A stretch of 64,000 bases of DNA from Candidatus Sedimenticola sp. (ex Thyasira tokunagai) (GCA_037318855.1 CP134874.1:1488598-1552597); one strand, 5' to 3'; positions 25,365 through 34,831 are shown, counted from the first letter of the stretch. The notes: generated by a model not told the origin, from the letters alone. Numbers and translations are program-made.

Positions 25365-26885
25365 ATGTCGAAGAGTAAAGTTCTTAGCCTTACAGCATTG
25401 GCGGAAGCGGCCGATAGTTACCGCAGGGAGGGGCGTACCATCGGCCTCTGTCACGGTACCTTCGATCTTCTCCATGTCGGCCATATCCGTCACTTCCAAC
25501 AGGCTGCAGAAATGGTTGATGTGCTGTTGGTGACGGTGACCGGTGACGCCTATGTTAACAAAGGACCCGATCGCCCGGTTTTCACCGAGCAGTTGCGGGC
25601 AGAACATATTGCCGCACTGGGTTGCGTTGAGTCAGTAGCAGTCAACCAGGCGATGACCGGCGTCAATGTTCTTGAGCTGATCAAACCGGATATATATATC
25701 AAGGGAGAGGAGTACCGGGATGAGAAGGGAGATGTTACCGGTAACATACGTCCAGAGGAAGAAGCGGTCGAACGCCATGGAGGTGAGCTGCATTTTACCG
25801 GTGGTGTGACCTTCAGTTCCAGCCAGTTGCTCAACTGTCACTTCAATACCCTGCCTGAGGAGGTCTCCCTTTTTCTGCGTAAGCTCAAAGCAAAGCTCTC
25901 ACCTGATGATGTGGTTGCCGCCCTTGACTCTCTCAAGGATCTGCGTGTACTGGTGGTGGGAGAATCGATCATCGATGAGTACCACTATGTAGAAGGTCAG
26001 GGAAAACCGGGAAAAAACAGCATTATGGCGGTTCGTTACCGGGAGCAGGAGCGGTTTGCCGGTGGTGCAATCGCCGTTGCCAACCATATAGCTGCCTTTG
26101 CCGGCCGGGTGACGCTGGCATCAGCCCTGGGTGAGTATGACCGTCATGAGGAGTTTATCCGCTCCAAGCTTCAACAGAATATCGATGCCGACTTTTATAC
26201 TTTGCATGGTGGTCCAACCCTACGCAAACGCCGCTATGTACAAGAGTCGGATGAGAAGCTTTTTGAAGTCTACTACTCGTCTGATACCTCTTTTGGCGGT
26301 GATGAAGAGGCGCGTTTTTGCCGGTGGCTGGAAGCGCATGCAGGCGCTTTTGACCTAGTGGTAGTTCCCGATTATGGCAACGGCCTGATTTCAAGTTCCA
26401 TGGTCGAGAAGCTGACCAACCATGCAGGCCTGCTTGCAGTTAATACTCAGATCAACAGTGCCAACCGTGGCTATCATTTTATTACCCGTTATTCACGTGC
26501 AGATTTTGTCGCCCTCAATGAACCGGAACTGCGTATGGCGTTTCATGACCGTCATAGTGATTTGGAGCTGTTGGCACGCAAGGCGATACAGCAGTTGTCA
26601 GCTTCCCATTTGGCGGTGACACGTGGCAGCGAGGGCCTGCTATTTATTGATCAGGGAGGAAAGGCATTGAATATACCGGCGCTGTCGACCAAAGTGCTGG
26701 ACAGAATTGGTGCCGGCGATGCCTTTCTCTCTCTTGCCAGTATCTGTATTGCAAGGGGAGTAAAACCTGAAGTTAGTGCCTTTATCGGTGCCGCTGCGGC
26801 TGCACTCGATGTACAGATCGTCTGCAATCGGGAGCCGGTGTCGAAGGCTTCCCTGGCAAAGTACCTGACTACACTGCTGAAATGA
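25365..26885 (+). CDS. Domain-permuted HldE-like cytidylyltransferase/PfkB kinase
   Basis: 506 residues with two domains in the opposite order to HldE. The N-terminal nucleotidyltransferase (about 20-155) has LCHGTFDLLHVGHIRHFQQA with the HxGH signature and DIYIKGEEYRDEKGDVTG. The C-terminal PfkB/ribokinase domain (about 180-500) has RYREQERFAGGAIAVANHIA and the catalytic DRIGAGDAF. HldE phosphorylates heptose 7-phosphate at C1 and attaches a nucleotide. The downstream GmhA-like and HAD genes fit such a pathway. The exact sugar and nucleotide cannot be read from sequence. Confidence 0.8.
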   Translation: MSKSKVLSLTALAEAADSYRREGRTIGLCHGTFDLLHVGHIRHFQQAAEMVDVLLVTVTGDAYVNKGPDRPVFTEQLRAEHIAALGCVESVAVNQAMTGVNVLELIKPDIYIKGEEYRDEKGDVTGNIRPEEEAVERHGGELHFTGGVTFSSSQLLNCHFNTLPEEVSLFLRKLKAKLSPDDVVAALDSLKDLRVLVVGESIIDEYHYVEGQGKPGKNSIMAVRYREQERFAGGAIAVANHIAAFAGRVTLASALGEYDRHEEFIRSKLQQNIDADFYTLHGGPTLRKRRYVQESDEKLFEVYYSSDTSFGGDEEARFCRWLEAHAGAFDLVVVPDYGNGLISSSMVEKLTNHAGLLAVNTQINSANRGYHFITRYSRADFVALNEPELRMAFHDRHSDLELLARKAIQQLSASHLAVTRGSEGLLFIDQGGKALNIPALSTKVLDRIGAGDAFLSLASICIARGVKPEVSAFIGAAAAALDVQIVCNREPVSKASLAKYLTTLLK

Positions 26886-26889
26886 AAGG

Positions 26890-27999
26890 GTGGATGTGAA
26901 AGACCGCTACCGTATCGATAGTCATAAGTTGATCTATCACCCAGCGAGGGTATCGGCTTTTGTCGATGCCGGTGACGACTGGCAGCGGGTGAAGTCAATC
27001 TACCCAATCTATGTTGAGGTCTCTCCTATAGGTGCCTGCAATCACCGCTGTACCTTCTGCGCTCTCGACTATGTCGGCTATAAGCCGGATCAGCTTGATG
27101 CCGATCTACTATCACAACGTCTCACCGAGATGGGAGCCCAAGGGGTAAAAAGTGTCCATCTCGCAGGTGAGGGTGAGCCGCTCCTGCACAAAAGATTGAC
27201 GGATATCATTGTCGCAGGCGCCGATGCGGGAATCGATATCGGTATTACCACCAATGCCACTATTTTCCCCGAACACTTTCTTGATGAGGGGCTTGCCCGG
27301 GTGCAGTGGATTAAGGCATCAATCAACGCCGGTACCGCCTCCACATACCAGCAGATACACCAGGGGAAGCCAGGTGATTTCGAGCGGGCAATAGCTAACT
27401 TGACTGAGGCGGTGGAGATTAATCGGAAACGGAATCTGGGGGTGACATTGGGAGCGCAGGTGGTGCTGCTGCCGGAGAATAGGGATGAAATTGGTGAATT
27501 GGCGGAGATCTGCCGTGACCGTATCGGACTAGATTACTTGGTAGTCAAACCCTATTCCCAGCACAACTTCAGCCTGACCCAGCGCTATGCCGATATCGAC
27601 TATGCTGACTACACTGATCTAGGTGTTTCTCTTGCAGGGTACAGCAATGATAACTTTCAGTTGATCTATCGTGCTAATGCTATCAGCAAGTATGCCGGTC
27701 CCAATGCGAGACACTACTCCACCTGCTACTCCACACCGATGTTTTGGGCCTATGTCGCATCGGACGGGGCCTTGTATAGCTGTTCGGCCTACCTCTCCGA
27801 TCCGCGTTTCTGTCTGGGCAACGTGATCGAGAACTCCTTCGAAGAGATATGGCAGGGGGAACAGCGCAGAGCCAACTTTGAGATGGTTCGTAACACCCTC
27901 GATATCAGCGCGTGTAGACGCAACTGCCGGATGGACGAGATCAACCGCTATCTTTTCGATTTGGCCAATGAGCAGGTGCCACATGTTAATTTTATTTAA
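26890..27999 (+). CDS. Radical SAM/SPASM enzyme
   Basis: 369 residues from a GTG at 26890 (a second in-frame GTG lies at 26896). EVSPIGACNHRCTFCALDYV carries the CxxxCxxC site for the 4Fe-4S cluster, followed by SVHLAGEGEPLLH. The C-terminal SPASM-like region has Cys near CYSTPMFWAYVASDGALYSC and SACRRNCRMDEINRYLFDLA. The family carries out radical modifications of peptides and small molecules, including sugar-linked substrates. It starts 5 bases after the HldE-like stop, so is in the same operon. Substrate unknown. Confidence 0.8.
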   Translation: MDVKDRYRIDSHKLIYHPARVSAFVDAGDDWQRVKSIYPIYVEVSPIGACNHRCTFCALDYVGYKPDQLDADLLSQRLTEMGAQGVKSVHLAGEGEPLLHKRLTDIIVAGADAGIDIGITTNATIFPEHFLDEGLARVQWIKASINAGTASTYQQIHQGKPGDFERAIANLTEAVEINRKRNLGVTLGAQVVLLPENRDEIGELAEICRDRIGLDYLVVKPYSQHNFSLTQRYADIDYADYTDLGVSLAGYSNDNFQLIYRANAISKYAGPNARHYSTCYSTPMFWAYVASDGALYSCSAYLSDPRFCLGNVIENSFEEIWQGEQRRANFEMVRNTLDISACRRNCRMDEINRYLFDLANEQVPHVNFI

Positions 28000-28028
28000 T
28001 GGCTATGCGCAATAAGCTTGCGATGTAC

Positions 28029-28095
28029 TGTAGGAGCGACTTTAGTCGCGATCTGGCTCTGAGGCCTGTTCTTCGCGACTAAAGTCGCTCCTACA
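28029..28095. repeat. REP-type inverted repeat
   Basis: A 23-bp perfect inverted repeat: arm 28029-28051 begins TGTAGGAGCGACTTTAG and its inverse lies at 28073-28095, with a 21-base spacer. The TGTAGGAGCGAC... form is the widespread REP family of gammaproteobacteria mobilised by RAYT (TnpA-REP) transposases. In RNA it would make a strong stem between the radical SAM gene and the downstream epimerase. Confidence 0.75.
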
Positions 28096-28140
28096 CTCCA
28101 CTTCAGGATTTTTGCACAGGTCTAAGCGAGATATGAAAAG

Positions 28141-29130
28141 ATGAAGGCATTGGTTACCGGCGGTGCCGGTTTTATCGGTAGTCACCTAGTGGAACGCTTG
28201 CTTGCCGACGGGCATGAAGTGATCGTGCTTGATAACTGCTCCACCGGCCGCAAGGAAAATATTGCCCACCTCCTGGGTAATGATCGGCTCCATTTTGAGC
28301 AAGTGGATATCAATGCGAGCGAAAAGGTAGCCCCGCTCTTTGCTGGTGTGGATTGGGTCTTTCATCTCGCTTCTCTTGCCGATATCGTACCCTCCATCCA
28401 GCAGCCGGTACCCTATCACCGAGCTAATGTTGATGGCACGGTATCCGTACTCGAAGCATCACGGGCTGCAGGTGTGAAGCGCTTTGTCTATGCCGCTTCA
28501 TCCTCTTGCTACGGCATACCTGACAACTATCCCACAGCAGAGGATGCAGCGATGCGTCCTCAATATCCCTACGCCCTGGCAAAGATGCTGGGTGAGCAGT
28601 GTGTGATGCACTGGCACCAGGTGTACGGGCTGCCGGCGGTTTCACTTCGCATGTTCAATGTCTATGGGCCGCGTTCACGCACCTCGGGCACCTATGGAGC
28701 CGTGTTCGGTGTTTTCCTTGCCCAGAAGTTGGCCGGTGAGGCCTATACGGTGGTGGGGGATGGTAAGCAGACTCGTGACTTCACTTTTGTTACCGATGTG
28801 GTGGAGGCGTTTGTACAGGCGGCGGCATCTGATCTCAGTGGCGAGATCATGAATGTGGGCTCTGACAACACTTACAGCATCAGTCGCTTGGTGGCGCTGC
28901 TGGGAGGCCCGGTGGTACATATTCCCAAACGCCCCGGTGAGCCGGACTGTACCTTTGCAGATGTGACAAAGATTGAGCGCCTGCTTGGTTGGAGGGCACA
29001 AGTCAGTTTCGAATCGGGGGTGGCCGAGATGCTGGAAAATATCGACTACTGGCGGGAGGCGCCCCTGTGGACAGTGGACTCAATCGAAGATGCGACAAAA
29101 GATTGGTTTGCCTATCTTGGAGATAAATAG
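28141..29130 (+). CDS. NAD-dependent nucleotide-sugar epimerase/dehydratase
   Basis: 329 residues of extended SDR. MKALVTGGAGFIGSHLVERL with GxxGxxG, catalytic YPYALAK (YxxxK) near residues 141-147 with preceding SSSCYG, and the NVYGPRSRTSGTYG substrate loop. It resembles GalE/WbpP-type 4-epimerases and related dehydratases. A nucleotide-heptose epimerase role (HldD-like) would suit the operon but is only inferred. Confidence 0.8.
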   Translation: MKALVTGGAGFIGSHLVERLLADGHEVIVLDNCSTGRKENIAHLLGNDRLHFEQVDINASEKVAPLFAGVDWVFHLASLADIVPSIQQPVPYHRANVDGTVSVLEASRAAGVKRFVYAASSSCYGIPDNYPTAEDAAMRPQYPYALAKMLGEQCVMHWHQVYGLPAVSLRMFNVYGPRSRTSGTYGAVFGVFLAQKLAGEAYTVVGDGKQTRDFTFVTDVVEAFVQAAASDLSGEIMNVGSDNTYSISRLVALLGGPVVHIPKRPGEPDCTFADVTKIERLLGWRAQVSFESGVAEMLENIDYWREAPLWTVDSIEDATKDWFAYLGDK

Positions 29131-29144
29131 ATGGTGATTGAATC

Positions 29145-29732
29145 GTGAGTTACCAGGAGCATATCGATACCCTTTATCAATTGCTGACAGAGGCGGAGGC
29201 CACCGATGGTATTCGTGGTTCATTGACGGCCGACCAGGGATTTGAGCACGGTATCCAGCTGATTGGTGATACGGCTTCCGCAGGTGGCAAGGTGATGATC
29301 ATCGGCAATGGGGGCAGTGCCGCTATTGCCGGCCACCTGGCGATTGATCTTGTACGCAACGGTGGTGTGGCGGCAATGACCTTTAATGAGGCCGCTTCTC
29401 TTACTTGCATGGGCAATGATTTTGGCTATGAGCAGATTTTCAGCCGGCAGTTGGCGATGCACGCCTCAGTGGGTGACCTGCTGATCGCCATCAGCAGTTC
29501 CGGTCAATCTGTCAACATCCTCAATGCGGTGGCAGAGGGGAGAGCGCGTAACTGCCGGATCATCACCCTGAGTGGTTTTGATTGCGACAATCCGTTGAGG
29601 CAGATGGGCGACCTTAACTTCTATATCGCCTCTGACCATTATGGGCGTGTCGAGCTCTCTCATATGGCGCTGTGTCACGCCTTTCTCGATCTCTCCGGTG
29701 GCTGGTGGCAGGACGATGCGGATCGGCCTTGA
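29145..29732 (+). CDS. SIS-domain phosphosugar isomerase, GmhA-like
   Basis: 195 residues from a GTG start. The SIS fold has MIIGNGGSAAIAGHLAIDLV, LIAISSSGQSVNILNAVAEG, and a C-terminal HYGRVELSHMALCHAFLDL with a His positioned as in GmhA. GmhA isomerises sedoheptulose 7-phosphate to D-glycero-D-manno-heptose 7-phosphate. The length equals that of GmhA. Together with the HldE-like gene and transketolase genes of this operon it suggests a dedicated heptose route. Confidence 0.8.
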   Translation: MSYQEHIDTLYQLLTEAEATDGIRGSLTADQGFEHGIQLIGDTASAGGKVMIIGNGGSAAIAGHLAIDLVRNGGVAAMTFNEAASLTCMGNDFGYEQIFSRQLAMHASVGDLLIAISSSGQSVNILNAVAEGRARNCRIITLSGFDCDNPLRQMGDLNFYIASDHYGRVELSHMALCHAFLDLSGGWWQDDADRP

Positions 29733-30324
29733 TCTCGACAACACCCTGATCAGCTACGAAACGGCGTTTCCTGCAGTGGCCAAGAGGATGGCTCTGCTGC
29801 CGATTAATTTCAAGGGTGGCAAGGCGGCCGTCAGGAGGTATCTGCGATCACTATCCGGGGGAGAGCGGCAGTGGCGTGATTTGCAGGCCGAGGTCTATGG
29901 GCGGGAAATGCGTTTTGCCGAGTTGACCCGGGGCGCTGAGCAGTTTCTCGGGCTGTGCCGGCAGCGGAAGGTCGAAGTGGTGATTGTCAGCCACAAGAGT
30001 GAGTACGCCGCTAATGACCGCCACCACATCAATTTACGTCATGCTGCCTTGGCTTGGCTGGGTCAGCAGGGAATGTTTGATACCGCCACCACCGGGCTGA
30101 CGATCTCCTCACTCTTTTTTGAAGGTAGCCGCGACGACAAGGTGAAGAGAATCGCCCACTTGGCGCCGGACTGCTTTGTCGATGATCTGCCTGAGGTGCT
30201 GTTGCACCCTGCTTTTCCAGCGACAGTGCGTCCCATCCTCTATTCACCCGGAGAGCCACCGCCCCTGGGCATTGATATGATTTCCAATTGGGAGGTCTTG
30301 GCTGATGAGCTGTTCGGTCATTGA
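29716..30324 (+). CDS. HAD-superfamily hydrolase
   Basis: 202 residues from the ATG at 29716; the frame is open upstream but that part lies inside the SIS gene. The HAD motif I is MRIGLDLDNTLISYETAF (DxDNT), motif II VVIVSHKSEYAA, and a later DCFVDDLPEVL acidic motif. The gene overlaps the isomerase by 17 bases and the next kinase by 20 bases. It may do the GmhB job of removing the C7 phosphate, although it is not close to the GmhB subfamily (motif DxDG there). No membrane segment. Confidence 0.75.
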   Translation: MRIGLDLDNTLISYETAFPAVAKRMALLPINFKGGKAAVRRYLRSLSGGERQWRDLQAEVYGREMRFAELTRGAEQFLGLCRQRKVEVVIVSHKSEYAANDRHHINLRHAALAWLGQQGMFDTATTGLTISSLFFEGSRDDKVKRIAHLAPDCFVDDLPEVLLHPAFPATVRPILYSPGEPPPLGIDMISNWEVLADELFGH

Positions 30325-31327
30325 TGTCGCCCGGCAACTTCTAGGCGATGCCTCCATCACCTTTGCTGATACACATAGCGGTGGTAACAGCCGCCTTGTG
30401 AAGCTGGTGTCGTCACAGGGGCGCAGTTATGCCATGAAGCAGTATCCTGATGAGGGTGAGTTGGGCTGGAGGCGGCTTGATCGTGAGCAGGCGGCGTTCA
30501 CATTTTTTGCCGACAACGGCTTCCATGCAGTCCCGCGGCAACTGGCTGTCGACAGGCAGCATCGCTTGACTCTTGTTGAATGGGTAGAGGGGCATCGGCC
30601 GGCTACCACCGACTCATCCTCCGTGGACGCCATGGTTGCATTTCTTTCACAGCTTCACCACTTACGTGATCATAAAACGGTAGCCAAACTTGGGGATGCA
30701 ACGGATGCCGTTTTCTCTCTTGATGATCTACTTGGGCAGTTGCAGCGGCGGATCGATACTTTTGAGGAGGCCGCCGCTGAGTACCCACTTCTGCAGCACT
30801 ATCTGCAGTCGTCATTGATACCTGCAGTAGCAACTGTGGTGGAGTGGGTCGGTGATAGAGCGCGGAAAGTAGGAGTGGATCATGCTCATGTGCTTGAGCA
30901 GGACTACCGTACTCTCAGCCCGTCCGACTTCGGTAGTCACAACATGCTGAAAACGCCCTCAGGCTACAGCTTTATCGACTTTGAATACTTTGGTTGGGAC
31001 GATCCGGCAAAGCTGATCGGCGATTTCGTCTGGCGTCCCGAACCGAAAGTTGATGCAGTAATGAAGCAGTGCTTTGCCGATGCACTGCTGTCGCTCTATG
31101 GAGATGACCCTATGCTAGAGAGTCGGTATCATCTCTATGGTCCACTGTTGGGACTCTGCTGGGGGCTGATCGTACTCAATCCCCTGCGTCGTGAGTGGGC
31201 GCAGGCGAGGGGGATAGCAATAGAAAAACAGCGGGCGATGGTGGTGACATGTATCGACAAGTCAAAGATGCTGGTGTCACGGGTTAGCGAAACAGTAGGA
31301 GCGGATACTTATGCCCTCAATCTCTGA
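30305..31327 (+). CDS. Aminoglycoside/choline-kinase-like phosphotransferase
   Basis: 340 residues of the APH fold. SGGNSRLVKLVSSQGRSYAM (nucleotide loop and Lys), LVEWVEGHRP, then the catalytic region LSPSDFGSHNML and FIDFEYFGWDDPAKLIGDFV carrying the metal-binding DFE. Members phosphorylate small alcohols or sugars. Overlaps with both neighbours imply translational coupling. The substrate is unknown; a sugar or polyol of the same pathway is likely. Confidence 0.75.
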   Translation: MSCSVIDVARQLLGDASITFADTHSGGNSRLVKLVSSQGRSYAMKQYPDEGELGWRRLDREQAAFTFFADNGFHAVPRQLAVDRQHRLTLVEWVEGHRPATTDSSSVDAMVAFLSQLHHLRDHKTVAKLGDATDAVFSLDDLLGQLQRRIDTFEEAAAEYPLLQHYLQSSLIPAVATVVEWVGDRARKVGVDHAHVLEQDYRTLSPSDFGSHNMLKTPSGYSFIDFEYFGWDDPAKLIGDFVWRPEPKVDAVMKQCFADALLSLYGDDPMLESRYHLYGPLLGLCWGLIVLNPLRREWAQARGIAIEKQRAMVVTCIDKSKMLVSRVSETVGADTYALNL

Positions 31328-32165
31328 GGAGTTGATTCAACAGGCGCAGCTGCAGCCTCTGGATCGTCGTTCCCGCGATCTGCGCCGCCGTGTGGTCGAT
31401 GCCATTGCAGGCGAGCGTCGCGGCCACTTGGGCCCCGCCTGTTCTCTGATAGAGATAGTGCGCACCCTCTATGATGAGTACCTCCACTTCCGTCCAGATG
31501 AGCCCAACTGGCCGTTGCGTGACCGCGCAATTCTAAGCAAGGGGCACGGTTGCCTTGCGCTCTACGCTATCCTGGCGGACAAGGGTTTCTTTCCGCTTGC
31601 CGATCTTCCCACTTTTTGCGCACCGGAGAGTTACCTGGGAGGGCATCCTGAGGCGGAGAAGATTCCGGGGGTCGAGGCCTCTACCGGTGCACTTGGTCAC
31701 GGCCTCTCGATCGGTGTCGGCATGGCACTGGCGGCGCGGCTGGGCGGCGGCGATCACCGGGTGGTGGTGGTTACTGGTGACGGTGAATTGAATGAAGGTT
31801 CGGTATGGGAGGCGGCGATGTCGGCGGCCAAGCATCAACTCGACAACCTCACCCTGCTGGTTGATTACAATAAACTGCAGTCTTATGGGCCGGTCCACGA
31901 GGTGCTGGGGCTGGAACCTCTGCTCGACAAGTGGCGCGCCTTCGGTTTTGGTGTCGCCGAGGTCAATGGGCATAGTGTCGATGACCTCCGCAGGCTCTAC
32001 GCATCGCTGCCCCTGGAATCCGGCCGTCCCAGTGCCATCATCTGCCATACCGTTAAGGGTAAGGGTATCGGTTATGCCGAGTCGGCACCGGAGTGGCACC
32101 ATAAAGCGCGTATCAGTGATGATGAACTCGCGGCGCTCTACCAGGCTATCGAGGAGGCACCATGA
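31311..32165 (+). CDS. Transketolase, N-terminal (TPP-binding) subunit
   Basis: 284 residues. Transketolase_N domain with KGHGCLALYAILADKGFF, ASTGALGHGLSIGVGMALAA, and the thiamine diphosphate/Mg motif GDGELNEGSVWEAAMSAAKH followed by DYNKLQ. Split transketolases transfer two-carbon ketol units. Standalone pairs are common in accessory sugar loci. It overlaps the preceding kinase gene by 17 bases and the next subunit by 4 bases. Confidence 0.9.
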   Translation: MPSISEELIQQAQLQPLDRRSRDLRRRVVDAIAGERRGHLGPACSLIEIVRTLYDEYLHFRPDEPNWPLRDRAILSKGHGCLALYAILADKGFFPLADLPTFCAPESYLGGHPEAEKIPGVEASTGALGHGLSIGVGMALAARLGGGDHRVVVVTGDGELNEGSVWEAAMSAAKHQLDNLTLLVDYNKLQSYGPVHEVLGLEPLLDKWRAFGFGVAEVNGHSVDDLRRLYASLPLESGRPSAIICHTVKGKGIGYAESAPEWHHKARISDDELAALYQAIEEAP

Positions 32166-33097
32166 GAAAAAGTGCACTCAATGCCGTCCACCAACTGGCC
32201 CAACAGGATGAGCGGGTGGTCTTTGTCGGCTCTGACCTGGGTGCCGGTACACTCGAGCCAATGCGTGAAGAGATGCCGGAGCGTTTCTTTATGGAGGGCA
32301 TCTCCGAGCAGCATATTATCGGTATGGCGGCGGGGCTGGCGATGGAGGGTTATATTCCCTACGTCAATACCATTGCCACCTTTCTAACCCGCCGCTGCCT
32401 GGAGCAGATTGCGGTGGATCTCTGTATGCACAATCTGCCTGTACGCTTGATCGGCAATGGCGGGGGTGTGGTCTATGCTCCCCTGGGGCCGACCCACACG
32501 GCAACCGAAGATATAGCACTGATGCGGGTTCTGCCGGAGATGACCGTGATCGCCCCCTGTGATGCCGATGAGATAAAGCGGCTGATGCCCCAGACCCTGG
32601 AGTGGCCCGGGCCGCTCTATATCCGTTTGGCCAAGGGGGGTGATGAGATCGTCTCCCAGGCCGAGGCGGGCAGCACTATCGGTGAAGCGCTGTTGATGCG
32701 CGAGCCGGGCAGGGTGCTGCTTCTCTCCACCGGCATCATGACCCAACGCGCATTGCAGGCTGCCGAACTGCTGGCGGCCAAGGGTATCAATACCGGTGTG
32801 CTCCACTGCCACACCGTCAAGCCGCTGGATATCAAACAACTCCTTGCCCTGCTTTCCGGAATTGAACTGCTGGTCACCCTGGAGGAGCACACCCTGGCCG
32901 GAGGCTTTGGCAGCAGTGTCATCGAGCTATTAAGCGACTCGCTTCAGCCGTTGCCGCCGGTACTGCGGATGGGGCTGCCTGATCGTTACAATGGTGGCTA
33001 CGGTTCACAGAATCACCTGCTTACCAGCGCCGGATTGGATGCGGTGGATATTGCCCGGCAGGTGGCACAGCGCATCAATGGAGACGCACCGGCATGA
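32162..33097 (+). CDS. Transketolase, C-terminal (pyrimidine-binding) subunit
   Basis: 311 residues. Transket_pyr domain with FMEGISEQHIIGMAAGLAME, where the Glu activates thiamine diphosphate, and GPTHTATEDIALMRVLPEMT. The C-terminal transketolase domain (about 185-300) has LLSTGIMTQRALQAAELLAA. It completes the enzyme with the preceding gene. Stop overlaps the next radical SAM start (ATGA). Confidence 0.9.
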   Translation: MRKSALNAVHQLAQQDERVVFVGSDLGAGTLEPMREEMPERFFMEGISEQHIIGMAAGLAMEGYIPYVNTIATFLTRRCLEQIAVDLCMHNLPVRLIGNGGGVVYAPLGPTHTATEDIALMRVLPEMTVIAPCDADEIKRLMPQTLEWPGPLYIRLAKGGDEIVSQAEAGSTIGEALLMREPGRVLLLSTGIMTQRALQAAELLAAKGINTGVLHCHTVKPLDIKQLLALLSGIELLVTLEEHTLAGGFGSSVIELLSDSLQPLPPVLRMGLPDRYNGGYGSQNHLLTSAGLDAVDIARQVAQRINGDAPA

Positions 33098-34161
33098 GCA
33101 AGCTCTACAGCCATCTCAAGTTCCTCGCTTTTCCCGAGCAGTTGCAAGCGCTTTCAAATCAGCAGGTTGTGGCACCGGTACACATCCGCATTAAGCCAAC
33201 CAATAACTGTAATCACGATTGCTGGTACTGTGCCTACCATGTGGATGATCTGGCGCTCGGCAAGGAGATGGATCAGCATGACAGCATCCCTGCGGAGAAG
33301 ATGTTTGAGATCGTCGACGACCTCGTTGTAATGGGGGTCAAGGCGGTGACCTTCTCTGGTGGTGGTGAGCCGTTGATCTACAAGCCGCTGCCACAGGTGA
33401 TAGAGCGGTTGGCAGCCGGCGGAGTAAAGATCGCCTGCCTTACCAACGGTTCAAACCTGAAGGGGGAGGTTGCTGATGCATTTGCCACCCACGGTACCTG
33501 GATACGTATCTCACTAGACGGCTATGATGAGGCAAGTTATAGCAAAGCCCGCGGGGTTCCTGAGGGTAGTTTTGCTAAGCTGATGGCCAATATGAGTTCC
33601 TTCTCATCACGGCACAGTGGCTGTGTGCTGGGTGCCGCCTATATCATAGACCAGCAGAATCATCAGGGGATCTATGATGTATGCAGTCGGCTAAAAGATG
33701 CCGGTGCCAACCATGTCAAACTCTCAGGGGTAATCGTCGGTAACAGTGTGGAGGAGAACAACGTCTACCACGAGACGATAAAAGAGGCGACCTGGAGGCA
33801 GATCGAACAGGCTCGCAGGCTGGAAGATGAGAGTTTTACCCTGATCGATGCCTACCACGATATGGATGATCGCGGCTGGAGTAAGCCCTATACCAACTGC
33901 CCACACCTGCTCTTTCGTCCAGTTATTGGTGCTGACTGCGGTGTCTATACCTGTCATGACAAGGCCTATACCAAGGAAGGGATGTTAGGTTCCATCAAAG
34001 AGACGAGTTTCAGGGAGTTCTGGATGTCGGAGGAGAATCGTAAGCAGCTCTACGACTTTGATCCCTCCATCTCCTGTCACCACCACTGTGTGGCCCATAG
34101 TAGTAATCTGGTACTCCAAGAATATTTGGAGCTAAATTCCGAACATATGTTTTTTGTCTGA
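33094..34161 (+). CDS. Radical SAM/SPASM enzyme
   Basis: 355 residues. IRIKPTNNCNHDCWYCAYHV contains CxxxCxxC (near residues 33-40), followed by TFSGGGEPLIY. The C-terminal part carries a SPASM-like set of Cys in NCPHLLFRPVIGADCGVYTC and ISCHHHCVAHSS. It overlaps the transketolase gene by 4 bases, which ties it to the same pathway. The presence of two SPASM enzymes in one operon suggests successive radical steps; substrates unknown. Confidence 0.8.
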   Translation: MSKLYSHLKFLAFPEQLQALSNQQVVAPVHIRIKPTNNCNHDCWYCAYHVDDLALGKEMDQHDSIPAEKMFEIVDDLVVMGVKAVTFSGGGEPLIYKPLPQVIERLAAGGVKIACLTNGSNLKGEVADAFATHGTWIRISLDGYDEASYSKARGVPEGSFAKLMANMSSFSSRHSGCVLGAAYIIDQQNHQGIYDVCSRLKDAGANHVKLSGVIVGNSVEENNVYHETIKEATWRQIEQARRLEDESFTLIDAYHDMDDRGWSKPYTNCPHLLFRPVIGADCGVYTCHDKAYTKEGMLGSIKETSFREFWMSEENRKQLYDFDPSISCHHHCVAHSSNLVLQEYLELNSEHMFFV

Positions 34162-34168
34162 GAAAGCT

Positions 34169-34831
34169 ATGGCTGAAATCAACTTTCTTGAAACCCTCCA
34201 CAGCGGCACCTCCCGCAACTACCTGGAGCGGGTGTGTGAACATGATAAGGCGGCTTGTGCAGTAGTCGCCAAAAAATGGGGTGAGGCTTATTGGGATGGA
34301 GACCGCCGTTACGGCTATGGCGGTTACCATTACGATGGCCGCTGGCGTTCCATGGCAGAGGCGATGGCGGAACACTATCAACTGAAGGCTGGCGACAGGG
34401 TGCTGGATGTGGGTTGTGGCAAAGCTTTCCTCCTCTATGAACTGACACAGGTTGTGCCGGGTCTGGAGGTGATGGGGGTTGATATTTCCGACTATGCTCT
34501 GGCGAATGCCAAACATGAGATGCGCCCCTTTCTAAAGAAGGCCGATGCTGTTGCCTTGCCCTTTACCGATAACAGCTTTGATCTGATCTACTCCTTGACC
34601 ACCCTTCATAACCTCTACAATTTTCAACTCCACCAGGCCCTCAGTGAGATCGAAAGGGTGAGTCGGCGTAACAGTTACGTCTGTATCGAGTCCTATCGTA
34701 ATGAACGAGAGAAGGCCAATCTCCTCTACTGGCAACTCACCTGTGAGGCTTTTTTTACTCCGAAGGAGTGGGAGTGGTTTTTTGGTATCTCAGGCTATAA
34801 CGGTGACTGGGGCTATATCTTTTTTGAGTGA
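34169..34831 (+). CDS. Class I SAM-dependent methyltransferase
   Basis: 220 residues from the ATG at 34169; a TTG start at 34154 would overlap the previous gene by 8 bases. Methyltransf_11-type fold: DRVLDVGCGKAFLLYELTQV (motif I), EVMGVDISDYAL, and FTDNSFDLIYSLTTLHNLYN. Likely methylates the sugar or its carrier. Its TGA overlaps the next start. Confidence 0.75.
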   Translation: MAEINFLETLHSGTSRNYLERVCEHDKAACAVVAKKWGEAYWDGDRRYGYGGYHYDGRWRSMAEAMAEHYQLKAGDRVLDVGCGKAFLLYELTQVVPGLEVMGVDISDYALANAKHEMRPFLKKADAVALPFTDNSFDLIYSLTTLHNLYNFQLHQALSEIERVSRRNSYVCIESYRNEREKANLLYWQLTCEAFFTPKEWEWFFGISGYNGDWGYIFFE

